Below are positions 47,819 to 56,213 of a stretch of DNA of 64,000 nucleotides, piece after piece. The position numbers and the translations under genes are program-made. The notes under the pieces are model-generated. The model was not told the DNA's origin, made no database searches, and worked only from the letters and a program-made list of their open reading frames with translations. Position 1 is the stretch's first letter. The number at the start of each line of letters is the position of its first letter. Origin of the DNA: Eubacteriaceae bacterium ES3 (lineage in GTDB: Bacteria; Bacillota; Clostridia; Eubacteriales; Eubacteriaceae); the NCBI GenBank assembly GCA_030586155.1, contig CP130741.1, forward strand, positions 800,680-864,679, read 5' to 3'.

Positions 47819-47896
47819 TTTCAGAATTTTTAAATGTTTGGCAAATTTCACGAAGAAAATGTTACAATAAAATAAACTATGGATCGTGAGGGTAAA

Positions 47897-49138
47897 ATGC
47901 AAAGAAACAAAAATGAAAACCAGTATGGAATTGAAAATCGGCGTTTTAAAGGTTATTTGATTCTCATCGCATTTGGGACTGTTTTGCTGGTTGGCTTGAT
48001 GAACCTAAGCGTCGTCCTGGAGTATCTAGGCGTGTTTTTCGGGATTATTACACCAATCCTAATTGGATTAGGCTTTGCGTTTATCCTCAATATTCCAATG
48101 AATTTTTTAGAAACGCACGTATTTAAGTTTATAGATCACTTACGTTCTTTTCATCTTCGCAAGAAAAACAGAAATGCTGAAACCCCAGAAGTAAGAAAAA
48201 TGGAGAGAAGTAAACTTAAACGCTTTTTATCAATATTCACGACCTTTTTTATCTTGTTTAGCTTGATCAGCGGCATTATCACCTTTGTTGTACCACAGCT
48301 GGTGACCAGTACCAATACCTTAATTGAAAAATTTCCTTCTTATTATGCCTCATTTAATCAATGGGTGAATGATATGATATCTTTTTTTAATCTGCCCAAT
48401 GATATTTTAAGTCAGGTGATAGAACGTTGGGATGAATTCGTCAAGGAATTTGGTACAGATATGCTCAATCTGCTACCAGAAATATATGATGCGACAGTAA
48501 GTGTAACGGTAACAGTTTTTAATGCTCTGATGGGAGTAATTCTCTCAGTCTATATGCTGGCAGATAAAGAGAGGCTTCTGGCATTAAAGGATAAGCTGCT
48601 CTATGCTTATGTGAGAAGAGATCGGGCTGAATTTATTGACGATGTCAGCCATACAGCAAATCAGGTTTTTCATGGTTTTATTGCTGGTCAGATCACAGAG
48701 GCATTTATTCTGGGAACGCTTTGTGCGTTGGGACTAGCCATACTGCAAGTTCCATACGCCTTGCTGATCGGCGTATTAGTTGGAGCAACAAGCGTCATAC
48801 CAGTGTTTGGAGCTTTTTTGGGAGCCGTTCCCAGCGGATTTATTCTCCTGATTGTTGATCCCATTTATTGTTTGATCTTTGTTGTATATATCATTGTTCT
48901 ACAACAGGTAGAAAGTAATTTGATTTATCCACGAGTAGTGGGGGGGTCAATTGGATTATCGGGTATTTGGGTAGTGATGGGAATGTTGATTGGCGGTAGT
49001 TTATTTGGCTTCCTGGGAATTATTCTGGGAATACCAAGCTTTGCAGTATTTTACTCTGTCTTCAGAAAAGTGACAAACGAACGAATTGAAAGAATAAAAC
49101 AGGAAGAATCTTCTAAAAAAAATGAGGCTATCGAATGA
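47897..49138 (+). CDS. AI-2E family transporter, second copy
   Basis: The 413-residue membrane protein is a paralogue of the one at 16194, with the same middle soluble part and the conserved VIPVFGAFLGAVPSGF and GGSLFGFLGIILGIP signatures. A charged N-terminal tail (about 25 residues) precedes the first helix. ATG at 47897 fits GAGGG four bases upstream; the ATG at 47879 has no clear site. The substrate is unknown. Its final codons form one arm of the terminator hairpin shared with the convergent gene. Confidence 0.85.
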   Translation: MQRNKNENQYGIENRRFKGYLILIAFGTVLLVGLMNLSVVLEYLGVFFGIITPILIGLGFAFILNIPMNFLETHVFKFIDHLRSFHLRKKNRNAETPEVRKMERSKLKRFLSIFTTFFILFSLISGIITFVVPQLVTSTNTLIEKFPSYYASFNQWVNDMISFFNLPNDILSQVIERWDEFVKEFGTDMLNLLPEIYDATVSVTVTVFNALMGVILSVYMLADKERLLALKDKLLYAYVRRDRAEFIDDVSHTANQVFHGFIAGQITEAFILGTLCALGLAILQVPYALLIGVLVGATSVIPVFGAFLGAVPSGFILLIVDPIYCLIFVVYIIVLQQVESNLIYPRVVGGSIGLSGIWVVMGMLIGGSLFGFLGIILGIPSFAVFYSVFRKVTNERIERIKQEESSKKNEAIE

Positions 49139-49152
49139 TAGCTTCATTTTTT
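49117..49152. terminator. Shared bidirectional terminator overlapping two stop codons
   Basis: AAAAAATGAGGCTATC (49117-49132) pairs with GATAGCTTCATTTTTT (49137-49152), one G-T mismatch, loop of four bases. It covers the last codons of the plus-strand transporter and the last codons of the minus-strand CmpB-like gene. Confidence 0.85.
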
Positions 49153-49992
49153 ATGCGATTGATTTCTTTTATCAAGGATAGATTTGTATAGATTTAGAGA
49201 ATTTTGTCGTCGAAGGTGGACCATATCTGGAAAAGCTTTTACGATACGTTTATTCGCATAACGATCAATAAAGCGCTTTTCGCGCAGTCTAATCAGAAAA
49301 GTATCAAATGAAAGATGCGCCTGATTTCTGACATCATCCAGCTGTTCAGATGCATCCTCCAGCTTATTATCAGCAAAATCGATTAGTCGTTTACTCATGG
49401 CATTTGCAGTATTAAGTCCCTTTTCCTTGAAATTCTCAGCGAAGTCACGCGTTGAGTCATAAATTGCATCCAATTTCTTATTGAAGGAAACAACTTGTCG
49501 TACAGATTCGATTAGATCGATCAGAAAAAGAATCGATAGAACGAGAGCAATTAAAACTGCTTGATTACTTGAAAAATAGTTCAGGGTGTTTTCAACGACG
49601 GGGTGAACCAGATATATCAGAATCAGACACATCAAGCCAAAGAGGGTAGAGTTAAGCAAACAGACCCTGCCATTTATGTTGAAACGATGATCTGAGTAAT
49701 CCCACCATTTCGCATGAAACATTTTCTCCATCCCCCAACTGGTAATGTATTCAAGTAGACTGGTTAAAAAAACGCCCAGAATAAAAATATTCAATGGACT
49801 ATTGGCATAAGGAGCAAGAACATATATTATAACCATTGCGCCAACCCCATAAATTGGGCAATAAGGCCCATTTAGAAAGCCACGATTGACGATATGGCCT
49901 TCCAGTATAGAACAGTAAACTTCTTCACAGATCCAGCCGATAATGGCATAAATTATAAAGTAAAGAAATAATAAAGCTAACGAATAATACAT
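49144..49992 (-). CDS. CmpB-like putative ABC transporter permease (PF06541 type)
   Basis: The 282-residue protein has six or so hydrophobic segments in its first 165 residues, with IIGWICEEVYCSILEG, NRGFLNGPYCPIYGVGA and LEYITSWGMEKMF, blocks typical of the family annotated as putative ABC transporter permease. A helical cytoplasmic tail (about 180-282) follows. No ATPase is adjacent and the annotation as a permease is weakly grounded. The ATG at 49992 has AAGGA six bases upstream; an in-frame ATG lies at 50007. Confidence 0.75.
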   Translation of the reverse strand: MYYSLALLFLYFIIYAIIGWICEEVYCSILEGHIVNRGFLNGPYCPIYGVGAMVIIYVLAPYANSPLNIFILGVFLTSLLEYITSWGMEKMFHAKWWDYSDHRFNINGRVCLLNSTLFGLMCLILIYLVHPVVENTLNYFSSNQAVLIALVLSILFLIDLIESVRQVVSFNKKLDAIYDSTRDFAENFKEKGLNTANAMSKRLIDFADNKLEDASEQLDDVRNQAHLSFDTFLIRLREKRFIDRYANKRIVKAFPDMVHLRRQNSLNLYKSILDKRNQSHKK

Positions 49993-50177
49993 AAAAAATC
50001 CTTTCATTGATCATGTTAAGATTTGTTTTTTGAGTTTAGCTCATAGATTCTAATGTTTATTTTACCATATATGTAAAATAAAGAATAGAAATCTTATTTT
50101 TAAATAGGCAGGTTTTGTTTTTTTAAATAAAATCAGCTATAATATAAAAATATGGATGTGGAGGTTTTAAAACATAG

Positions 50178-50711
50178 ATGAAGAAATATGAATTAGAGAT
50201 AGATGGCAGTGAAAAACTAGTGGATATTACACCAATGGTGAAAGAATATATTGAAGAGAAACGGCTTAAAAAAGGTTTGGTGCATATTACTGTACCAGGC
50301 AAATCGTCGGCGGTTATGATATTTATTAATGATGAATTACGTTTGGAGCGGGAATTTTTTGAAAAAATGAATCATCTGATTCCCAAATATGATGGAATGA
50401 GATTTACTGGCTGGACGACCGCGAGCGTAAAATCCTCAATGTTTAGTGTCAATGAAACATTAATGGTCGAGAATGGAACCCTCATACTTGATTCTGTTCA
50501 GAGTGTCTATTTTGTGGAATTTCAAGGTCCGGGAAAAAGGAGCTTTTTTATAAATAGTATGGGAAATGAACTCATGGAGAATGAAGTTGCCCAGGTTCCA
50601 GAAATGCTTGAAGAACAGTTTCAGATTTATCAGGATAAAAAAGAGGAAGAAGCTAGAATAATCGAAGAAATGCGTCGGGAATGGCGGGAAAGTCATCCTG
50701 AATTAAATTGA
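50178..50711 (+). CDS. YjbQ/UPF0047-like protein with altered active-site region
   Basis: The central part (about 35-130) follows the YjbQ family: KGLVHITVPGKSSAVMIFIN, then SVKSSMFSVNETLMVENGTL and a VYFVEFQGPGKRSFFINSMG-like end. YjbQ proteins have weak thiamine-phosphate synthase activity in E. coli. The histidines usually found before and within the KAS/KSS block are missing here (GMRFTGWTTASVKSS), so catalysis may be lost. A charged helical tail (about 140-177) is extra. The McrB-like ATPase gene starts 49 bases downstream, so the two are probably co-transcribed. Function unknown. Confidence 0.6.
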   Translation: MKKYELEIDGSEKLVDITPMVKEYIEEKRLKKGLVHITVPGKSSAVMIFINDELRLEREFFEKMNHLIPKYDGMRFTGWTTASVKSSMFSVNETLMVENGTLILDSVQSVYFVEFQGPGKRSFFINSMGNELMENEVAQVPEMLEEQFQIYQDKKEEEARIIEEMRREWRESHPELN

Positions 50712-50760
50712 ATCAGAGCATATAGAGCAGTTTTAAATTTGAATTCAGAAAGGATAAATA

Positions 50761-53310
50761 ATGAGTTGGGAATGGCTGGATGAGACGAAGATCATAAAAA
50801 AATGTGAATATACTGATTTTACGAATTTGGAAATGATAGTCCCTGAAAATGTAGAATCATTTTTTTCAGGTAATGGCGATCGCTTAGAATTTTCATTTAA
50901 TGGCAGAGAATTTCCAATCTATATACGCAAAGAATCTTCGAGAATGGAGCTAAAACTGAGTAAAGTTATGGTTCGAAAACTTGCTGAGGATTTTCCAGAG
51001 TATGAAACGTTTTTTGTGAAAGAAAATAATAATGTGCCTAAACTGTTGTTTGCAAAAAATGACGATAAAATATTTTTATCACTAGTAAAAGATGAGGAAA
51101 AACTGAAAGTTGACCACTTCAATGATCAGCTTGGTGATGATATTCCGGCTGGTCCAGCGGGGAATGGTTTAAGTCGAAAATTGAAAGAATGGATTGATGA
51201 ATATCCTAACTTTTATCCGCGCGATTTTCGGTTTTCTTTTAAAGAAGTTATAAGTGAAGAAATCCCAGAAATTATTACTACGATACCCGAATTTTATAAT
51301 GGTGGTTTTCAGGTTCACGGTTTTGCCGGTGATAGTGAATGGGCTGAAATTCCATGGATCGCAGTTAAAAAAGAAAGTGATCTGGATAGTGGTTTAAGTC
51401 TGGTTTATTGCCTGGCAAAAGACAGTCAGATTCTTTATCTGGCTATTCTTTACAAGGAAGATGGAGCAGGCGTTGGGAGTTTGTCTGAACGTGTTTCAGA
51501 ATTACGTGAAAAAGTACCCAAAAATGGAGTTAAAAGCCAGAGAAATGAAATATATTTGGCTGATCCTTTGCTTGTTTCTGGTTTTGTCTATTATAAAGAT
51601 TATGAAAATGATGTACCTGATGACGCAGCTCTGGTTAAAGATTTTCGAGATATGCTGGCGATTTATGAAGAAATCCTTGAGCGAAAGGATCAGCCGGTTC
51701 ACAGCTCTCCAGTTGAGTTGCCGGTTGATGCGCCGGATGAAGATAAAAACATTAGCTCAGAGCTTGAATCAGATTTGTCAGATGGAAAAACACCTGAGGA
51801 TAAGAATGACTTTTTAGATGAAAGCAACGATCGTAATGAGAGCGAAGAAAGTGATGTTGGTAAGGGTATTAATATTGATTTCGATGTGAGGCTGGATTCT
51901 GGGAAGGAAAAGAAAGTTTCGACTGAAAATGATAGTTCTGACCAGGTGCAAGAACCTGTAGAGTTGGTGATGGAAGAAGCTCAGATAGAAAAAGCAAATG
52001 CTGAGATACAAAAAGACAATTTCAATGAAGACAAGAATGAAGATGTAGAGGGCTTATCTTCAAATAAAGGTTTAGAATCTGAAAAAAAATTCGTTCAAGA
52101 AAGACCTGCAGCGTTTAATCAAAATACTTCTAAACGAAGGGAGCCTATGATGGAAAGGAAAATCCCTTCTGATCCAATTGATTTGGTACGCCATCTGCAA
52201 CTTTCAGCTAAAAGTGAAAATAATTTTAAAATGCCGGTTCTTCTCCAGACTGTGATGGATAAAATGGGTGGCCGTGGTTTCTATTTTCCCGATCGGTTTA
52301 TAGTGGACTACTATTTGTCTTTAAAGGCAAAACCTTTTTTGATTATCAGAGGCAGAGCTGGAACAGGAAAAACTAGTTTTCCCCGATTATTTGCTGAAGC
52401 GATTGGGGCCAGTTATGACAATGGCAGATATGAGCGCGTTCTTGTTTCGAAAGATTGGGAGGATGAAAAGCAGATTCTCCGAAGCTTTGACCAGCGAGGC
52501 AGTTTTATTGCGTCACCAATTGTAAGAATGATAAAGAAGGCCATGGATGATCCAGGTATGCCACATTTTTTAATGCTGGATGAAATGGATCAGGCCAAAG
52601 ATATGACTTGTTATCGACTACTGTTGGAAGGTATAAACGGTCGTGATGAAGCGCTTCTTGAGCGTGATGACTTTTTATCTGATAACGGAGCATATCGGGA
52701 GTTTGGTGGCCTGATATTTCCCGATAACTTATATATTATTGGTTCACTCAGAGATCCTCAGCGTTGCAGTGCAGCACTATTAGATAGCGGTAATCTGCTT
52801 GAAATGCCGGAAGTGGCCATTAACGCGTTTCCCACTGGCGGTGAAATAAGAGATGACAGGATCTGGAGTAATCAGCAGTTTAAAATGAACAGTCCAATTC
52901 CAAGGTTGCCTGAAATTATTGAAAAGCTGATGGTCTCACTCACAACGATTCAAGATCTGCTACTGGATTATCGCACTGGAATGGGCTATCGTCAGAAAAA
53001 CGAAGTGCTTGCTTTTGGAATTAACAGTGGAATCGAAGAATTATTTTCTGAAGCAGATTGTATTGATTTGGCCTTGACGCAGCGGTTGATACCGTGGGTT
53101 GAAGAGGAAAATCAGGTCGGTGAAGTTTTTTTTAGAGAATTATGCCTTTTGGCTGTTAATGGTAAACCTACTTTTGAAGAGGCAATCAAAAGTAATTTGC
53201 TTGGATTATCAGAGGATGATTTCTACGTAGTCATGAAATACTGGGAAGAAAATCATTATTTTATTTGGCCGAAAACAGCTTCTTATCTGATAAAGCGAAA
53301 TAAAAAATAA
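50761..53310 (+). CDS. McrB-like AAA+ ATPase with an MrcB-type N-terminal domain
   Basis: The 849-residue protein has three parts. Residues about 130-310 resemble the MrcB N-terminal domain (DUF3578), with HGFAGDSEWAEIPWIAVKK and the VYCLAKDSQILYLAIL block. An acidic low-complexity linker spans about 310-460. An AAA_5/MoxR-McrB-type ATPase follows (about 490-700), with Walker A GRAGTGKTS (531-539), Walker B HFLMLDEMDQA (602-612) and a sensor region GSLRDPQRCSAALLD (661-675). The RRF arginine-finger sequence that normally follows in McrB is absent (LLDSGNLLEMPEV). No McrC-like nuclease is adjacent, so a restriction role is unproven. Confidence 0.72.
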   Translation: MSWEWLDETKIIKKCEYTDFTNLEMIVPENVESFFSGNGDRLEFSFNGREFPIYIRKESSRMELKLSKVMVRKLAEDFPEYETFFVKENNNVPKLLFAKNDDKIFLSLVKDEEKLKVDHFNDQLGDDIPAGPAGNGLSRKLKEWIDEYPNFYPRDFRFSFKEVISEEIPEIITTIPEFYNGGFQVHGFAGDSEWAEIPWIAVKKESDLDSGLSLVYCLAKDSQILYLAILYKEDGAGVGSLSERVSELREKVPKNGVKSQRNEIYLADPLLVSGFVYYKDYENDVPDDAALVKDFRDMLAIYEEILERKDQPVHSSPVELPVDAPDEDKNISSELESDLSDGKTPEDKNDFLDESNDRNESEESDVGKGINIDFDVRLDSGKEKKVSTENDSSDQVQEPVELVMEEAQIEKANAEIQKDNFNEDKNEDVEGLSSNKGLESEKKFVQERPAAFNQNTSKRREPMMERKIPSDPIDLVRHLQLSAKSENNFKMPVLLQTVMDKMGGRGFYFPDRFIVDYYLSLKAKPFLIIRGRAGTGKTSFPRLFAEAIGASYDNGRYERVLVSKDWEDEKQILRSFDQRGSFIASPIVRMIKKAMDDPGMPHFLMLDEMDQAKDMTCYRLLLEGINGRDEALLERDDFLSDNGAYREFGGLIFPDNLYIIGSLRDPQRCSAALLDSGNLLEMPEVAINAFPTGGEIRDDRIWSNQQFKMNSPIPRLPEIIEKLMVSLTTIQDLLLDYRTGMGYRQKNEVLAFGINSGIEELFSEADCIDLALTQRLIPWVEEENQVGEVFFRELCLLAVNGKPTFEEAIKSNLLGLSEDDFYVVMKYWEENHYFIWPKTASYLIKRNKK

Positions 53311-53313
53311 AAT

Positions 53314-53372
53314 AAAAGAGCATTTTGTAGGCTGTTCAAAAAACTTTGAGGCGCTGTAAGATGCTCTTTTTA
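53314..53372 (+). terminator. Terminator after the McrB-like gene
   Basis: AAAAGAGCAT (53314-53323) pairs with ATGCTCTTTT (53361-53370) around a 37-base interior. Confidence 0.65.
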
Positions 53373-53429
53373 ATAACATTTGATATTGGGTTTGAAGTGG
53401 AAGGCGGAGGAAAGAAAAGATATTTAGGA

Positions 53430-53861
53430 TTAACTGTTAATTGCATCGGGGAGCTGATCGGAGACGACATTAATTAACTCCTTGATCAATTCCTGTCGTC
53501 TTAAGATGCCGATGAATACGCCTTGATCATCGATGACCGGAATAAAATTTTGACTGACTGCAAGGGCAACTAGTCTGTCAAAATTTTCATTAATTCGTGC
53601 TACTTCGGTTTTAGTCTTAAATTCAATATCCTTAATTTCAAAGGTATCCAAGTTGATTTCCGGGTGTGTGATACTTAGAGAAAGCACTCGCAGAAGATCG
53701 CCTTCACAGATGGTTCCCACATACTGTCCTTTTTTATTAATGACTGGTAAGGCAGTGTAATTCGTCAGTACAAACATATTATAGGCCTGTTGATAGGAAT
53801 CAGTACTGTTTAAAAAGACGGTATTACTTTTAGGTAGTAAGTGAAAGAGGTGATTTTTCAT
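53430..53861 (-). CDS. CBS-pair protein, CbpB/DarB-like
   Basis: The 143-residue protein is little more than two CBS motifs (about 15-65 and 80-135), with YTALPVINKKGQYVGTICEGDLL and NFIPVIDDQGVFIGILRR as the two core blocks. Its size and layout match the CbpB/DarB c-di-AMP-binding proteins of Listeria and Bacillus. It is divergent from cdaA, the c-di-AMP synthase gene, which supports a role as a c-di-AMP or adenine-nucleotide sensor. Assignment to DarB is an inference. AAGGAG lies 5 bases before the ATG. Confidence 0.7.
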   Translation of the reverse strand: MKNHLFHLLPKSNTVFLNSTDSYQQAYNMFVLTNYTALPVINKKGQYVGTICEGDLLRVLSLSITHPEINLDTFEIKDIEFKTKTEVARINENFDRLVALAVSQNFIPVIDDQGVFIGILRRQELIKELINVVSDQLPDAINS

Positions 53862-54037
53862 AGGGACTCCTTATATCGGGATTTAACTGAATTTTAACAT
53901 GGATGTAAACGAAAAACCTTAATGGAAAATTAATCGTTATATTATCTTTGTTAATCTTTGGAAAAAATCGGCATTTCTATTTCACTGTGAAAGAATGTTG
54001 GTGTATAATTATATTATTACAAATCGGAGTGATGGAA

Positions 54038-54898
54038 ATGGAAGCACTTTTAATTAATTTACAATCAAGGATTACAATTTCAAGTATCATCGAAGTTATC
54101 ATTATTTCCTTTATGATTTTTCAGTTGTTGATCTATATACGTGGAACACAAGCCGAGCAGATTTTTAAAGGTCTGGTTATTCTACTTATTTTGGCACCAA
54201 TCAGTTCCTTGCTGGGATTTACAACATTGAATCTGGTAATAACAAGTGCCTTTACATGGGCATTTATTTTTGTTGTCGTGGTATTTCAGTCAGAGTTTCG
54301 AACTGCGCTTGAACATTTAGGTAATAATCGTTTTTTTAAGAACGTGCTTAAAAAACCGACTGAAGACCATTTAGAAAAAGATGTATCGAAAATAATGAAG
54401 GCAGTTGACAATCTCTCAAAGGAAAGGGTTGGGGCTTTGATCGTGCTGGAGAAAAATACCGGCCTGAATAATATTATTAATACTGGTATAGAACTTGATG
54501 CCAGTATCAGTGATCAGCTACTGGAAAATATTTTCACACCCAATCGACCGCTTCATGATGGCGCAGTAATTATCAATTTACCATCCCGTCGAATCAGAGC
54601 TGCAGGTTGTCTTTTACCTTTATCAGAGAACCGAAATTTAGGCAGTGAATTGGGAACACGGCATCGAGCAGGTTTGGGAATTTCGGAGAAATCAGATGCT
54701 ATTGTTATTATCGTATCTGAGGAGACAGGAAAAATCTCGTACACATCCAGAGGAACTTTATTTCATGATGTAATTCTGGAAGTAATGGAACAGATTATTC
54801 TAGAAAACTTTGCGATCAGTGAAGAAGAGACAACGACTGGGCGAATCAGTAAAATCTGGGGGAAATTTGATGGAAAAGAAAAGAATTCCGATTCATGA
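54038..54898 (+). CDS. cdaA: Diadenylate cyclase CdaA
   Basis: CdaA makes cyclic di-AMP from two ATP. The 286-residue protein has three N-terminal membrane segments (about 13-33, 44-60, 65-83) and a DAC domain with DGA (174-176) and RHR (208-210). ATG at 54038 was chosen because GGAG lies 8 bases before it; longer in-frame starts would precede the TATAAT-like sequence at 54004. cdaR overlaps its end by 29 bases. glmM, the usual third gene, is not next. Confidence 0.93.
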   Translation: MEALLINLQSRITISSIIEVIIISFMIFQLLIYIRGTQAEQIFKGLVILLILAPISSLLGFTTLNLVITSAFTWAFIFVVVVFQSEFRTALEHLGNNRFFKNVLKKPTEDHLEKDVSKIMKAVDNLSKERVGALIVLEKNTGLNNIINTGIELDASISDQLLENIFTPNRPLHDGAVIINLPSRRIRAAGCLLPLSENRNLGSELGTRHRAGLGISEKSDAIVIIVSEETGKISYTSRGTLFHDVILEVMEQIILENFAISEEETTTGRISKIWGKFDGKEKNSDS

Positions 54899-56078
54899 TC
54901 GAATTGTTAGACTGATACTTTCAATTGTGTTGGCAATGACCTTATGGTTTACGGTCAATGGAGACTCTGATATGCTTATCACTCAGGATTACAACAGTAT
55001 TCCAATTACCCTTGCAAATCAGGATACTCTATCTGCCAAAAATCTTGTGCTGGCTGAGGATAAGAGTTACTATCTTAATTTAAAGATTAGAGGAACAGAC
55101 CGAAACTTAAGAAATATTGACATCGGTGAAGTGCGGGCAGAGGTAGATCTAAGTGATATTACTGAAAAAGGCACCTATGAACTGGAAATAGCGGTCAAAG
55201 GGCTACCTAACACGGTGATTATAAGCAGTATGAATCCAACAACACTTTTAATTGAAGTGGACAGTATTATCAAAGAGAACCATGAAGTGGTTATCAAAAC
55301 TGAAGGAAAGCCGGCCAACGAACGTTCAGTGATTGCGACAACGGTGGAAGAGACTGTCGAGGTTGAAGGGCCAGAAGAAGAATTGGCTAGAATCGATAGA
55401 ATACAGGGAACGGTTAACGTAAATGGTCTGGAAGAGGATGCGGTCCGTTATGTTCAAGTGTCTGCGTATGACACAGATGGCAATGTCATACAGGATGTGG
55501 AGGTAGTTCCAGATGTTGTAACGGCTGACATCGTTTTAGGCCAGTCTAAAACAGTTGGCGTAATTCCGGCAACTTCAGGAAGCCCGGCTGACGGCTATAT
55601 TGCAACAGATATAACCGTCGAACCATCACGAATATCGATCGGAGCAAAACAGGATTTACTTGATAGTATTGAGAATATTTCAATTAGTTCCATTGATTTA
55701 AGTGGACAGAGTCAGACTTTTACCCAGGAGGTTGATCTTGAATTACCCGAAGGAGCCTATTTTTTGGATGGTAATGGAAAGGTTCGGGTAACCGTCAATA
55801 TTGAAACACCGGTTGAAAAATCATTGACCATCGAAAATATTGAGACCAGAAATTTGGGAGCAGGCTTAATTGTGTCAAAAGTCAGAGATACAAACGCAGT
55901 GGTTAAGCTTGAAGGAGATGACAATGTTATCAATAGTATCCTTGCTTCTCAGGTCGAAGTATATGTCGATTGCAGTGGTTTAGCTGCGGGTACTTATGAA
56001 CTGCCTGTTCAAACGAATCTATCAGAGGCAATTGTAAAGTCAATTACACCAGAAACGACAACAGTGACGATTGAATAG
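54870..56078 (+). CDS. cdaR: CdaR (YbbR-domain) regulator of CdaA
   Basis: The 402-residue protein has one membrane anchor (about 12-30, with LILSIVLAMTLWFTVNG) and then a series of extracytoplasmic YbbR repeats (about 45-400). In Bacillus and Listeria CdaR binds and modulates CdaA. ATG at 54870 follows GGGGGAA and lies inside the end of cdaA, so translation is coupled. Confidence 0.9.
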   Translation: MEKKRIPIHDRIVRLILSIVLAMTLWFTVNGDSDMLITQDYNSIPITLANQDTLSAKNLVLAEDKSYYLNLKIRGTDRNLRNIDIGEVRAEVDLSDITEKGTYELEIAVKGLPNTVIISSMNPTTLLIEVDSIIKENHEVVIKTEGKPANERSVIATTVEETVEVEGPEEELARIDRIQGTVNVNGLEEDAVRYVQVSAYDTDGNVIQDVEVVPDVVTADIVLGQSKTVGVIPATSGSPADGYIATDITVEPSRISIGAKQDLLDSIENISISSIDLSGQSQTFTQEVDLELPEGAYFLDGNGKVRVTVNIETPVEKSLTIENIETRNLGAGLIVSKVRDTNAVVKLEGDDNVINSILASQVEVYVDCSGLAAGTYELPVQTNLSEAIVKSITPETTTVTIE

Positions 56079-56213
56079 GAAACATTTTCCTGGCAGTAAA
56101 AAATTTCCTGAAAATTTCTATTCTGCTTCTTGCTTTTGATAATATTTTAACATATAATAGCAGGAAGTAATTTTTATTACGCACACACCAAAAGTTTAAG
56201 GAGGAAATTTTAC

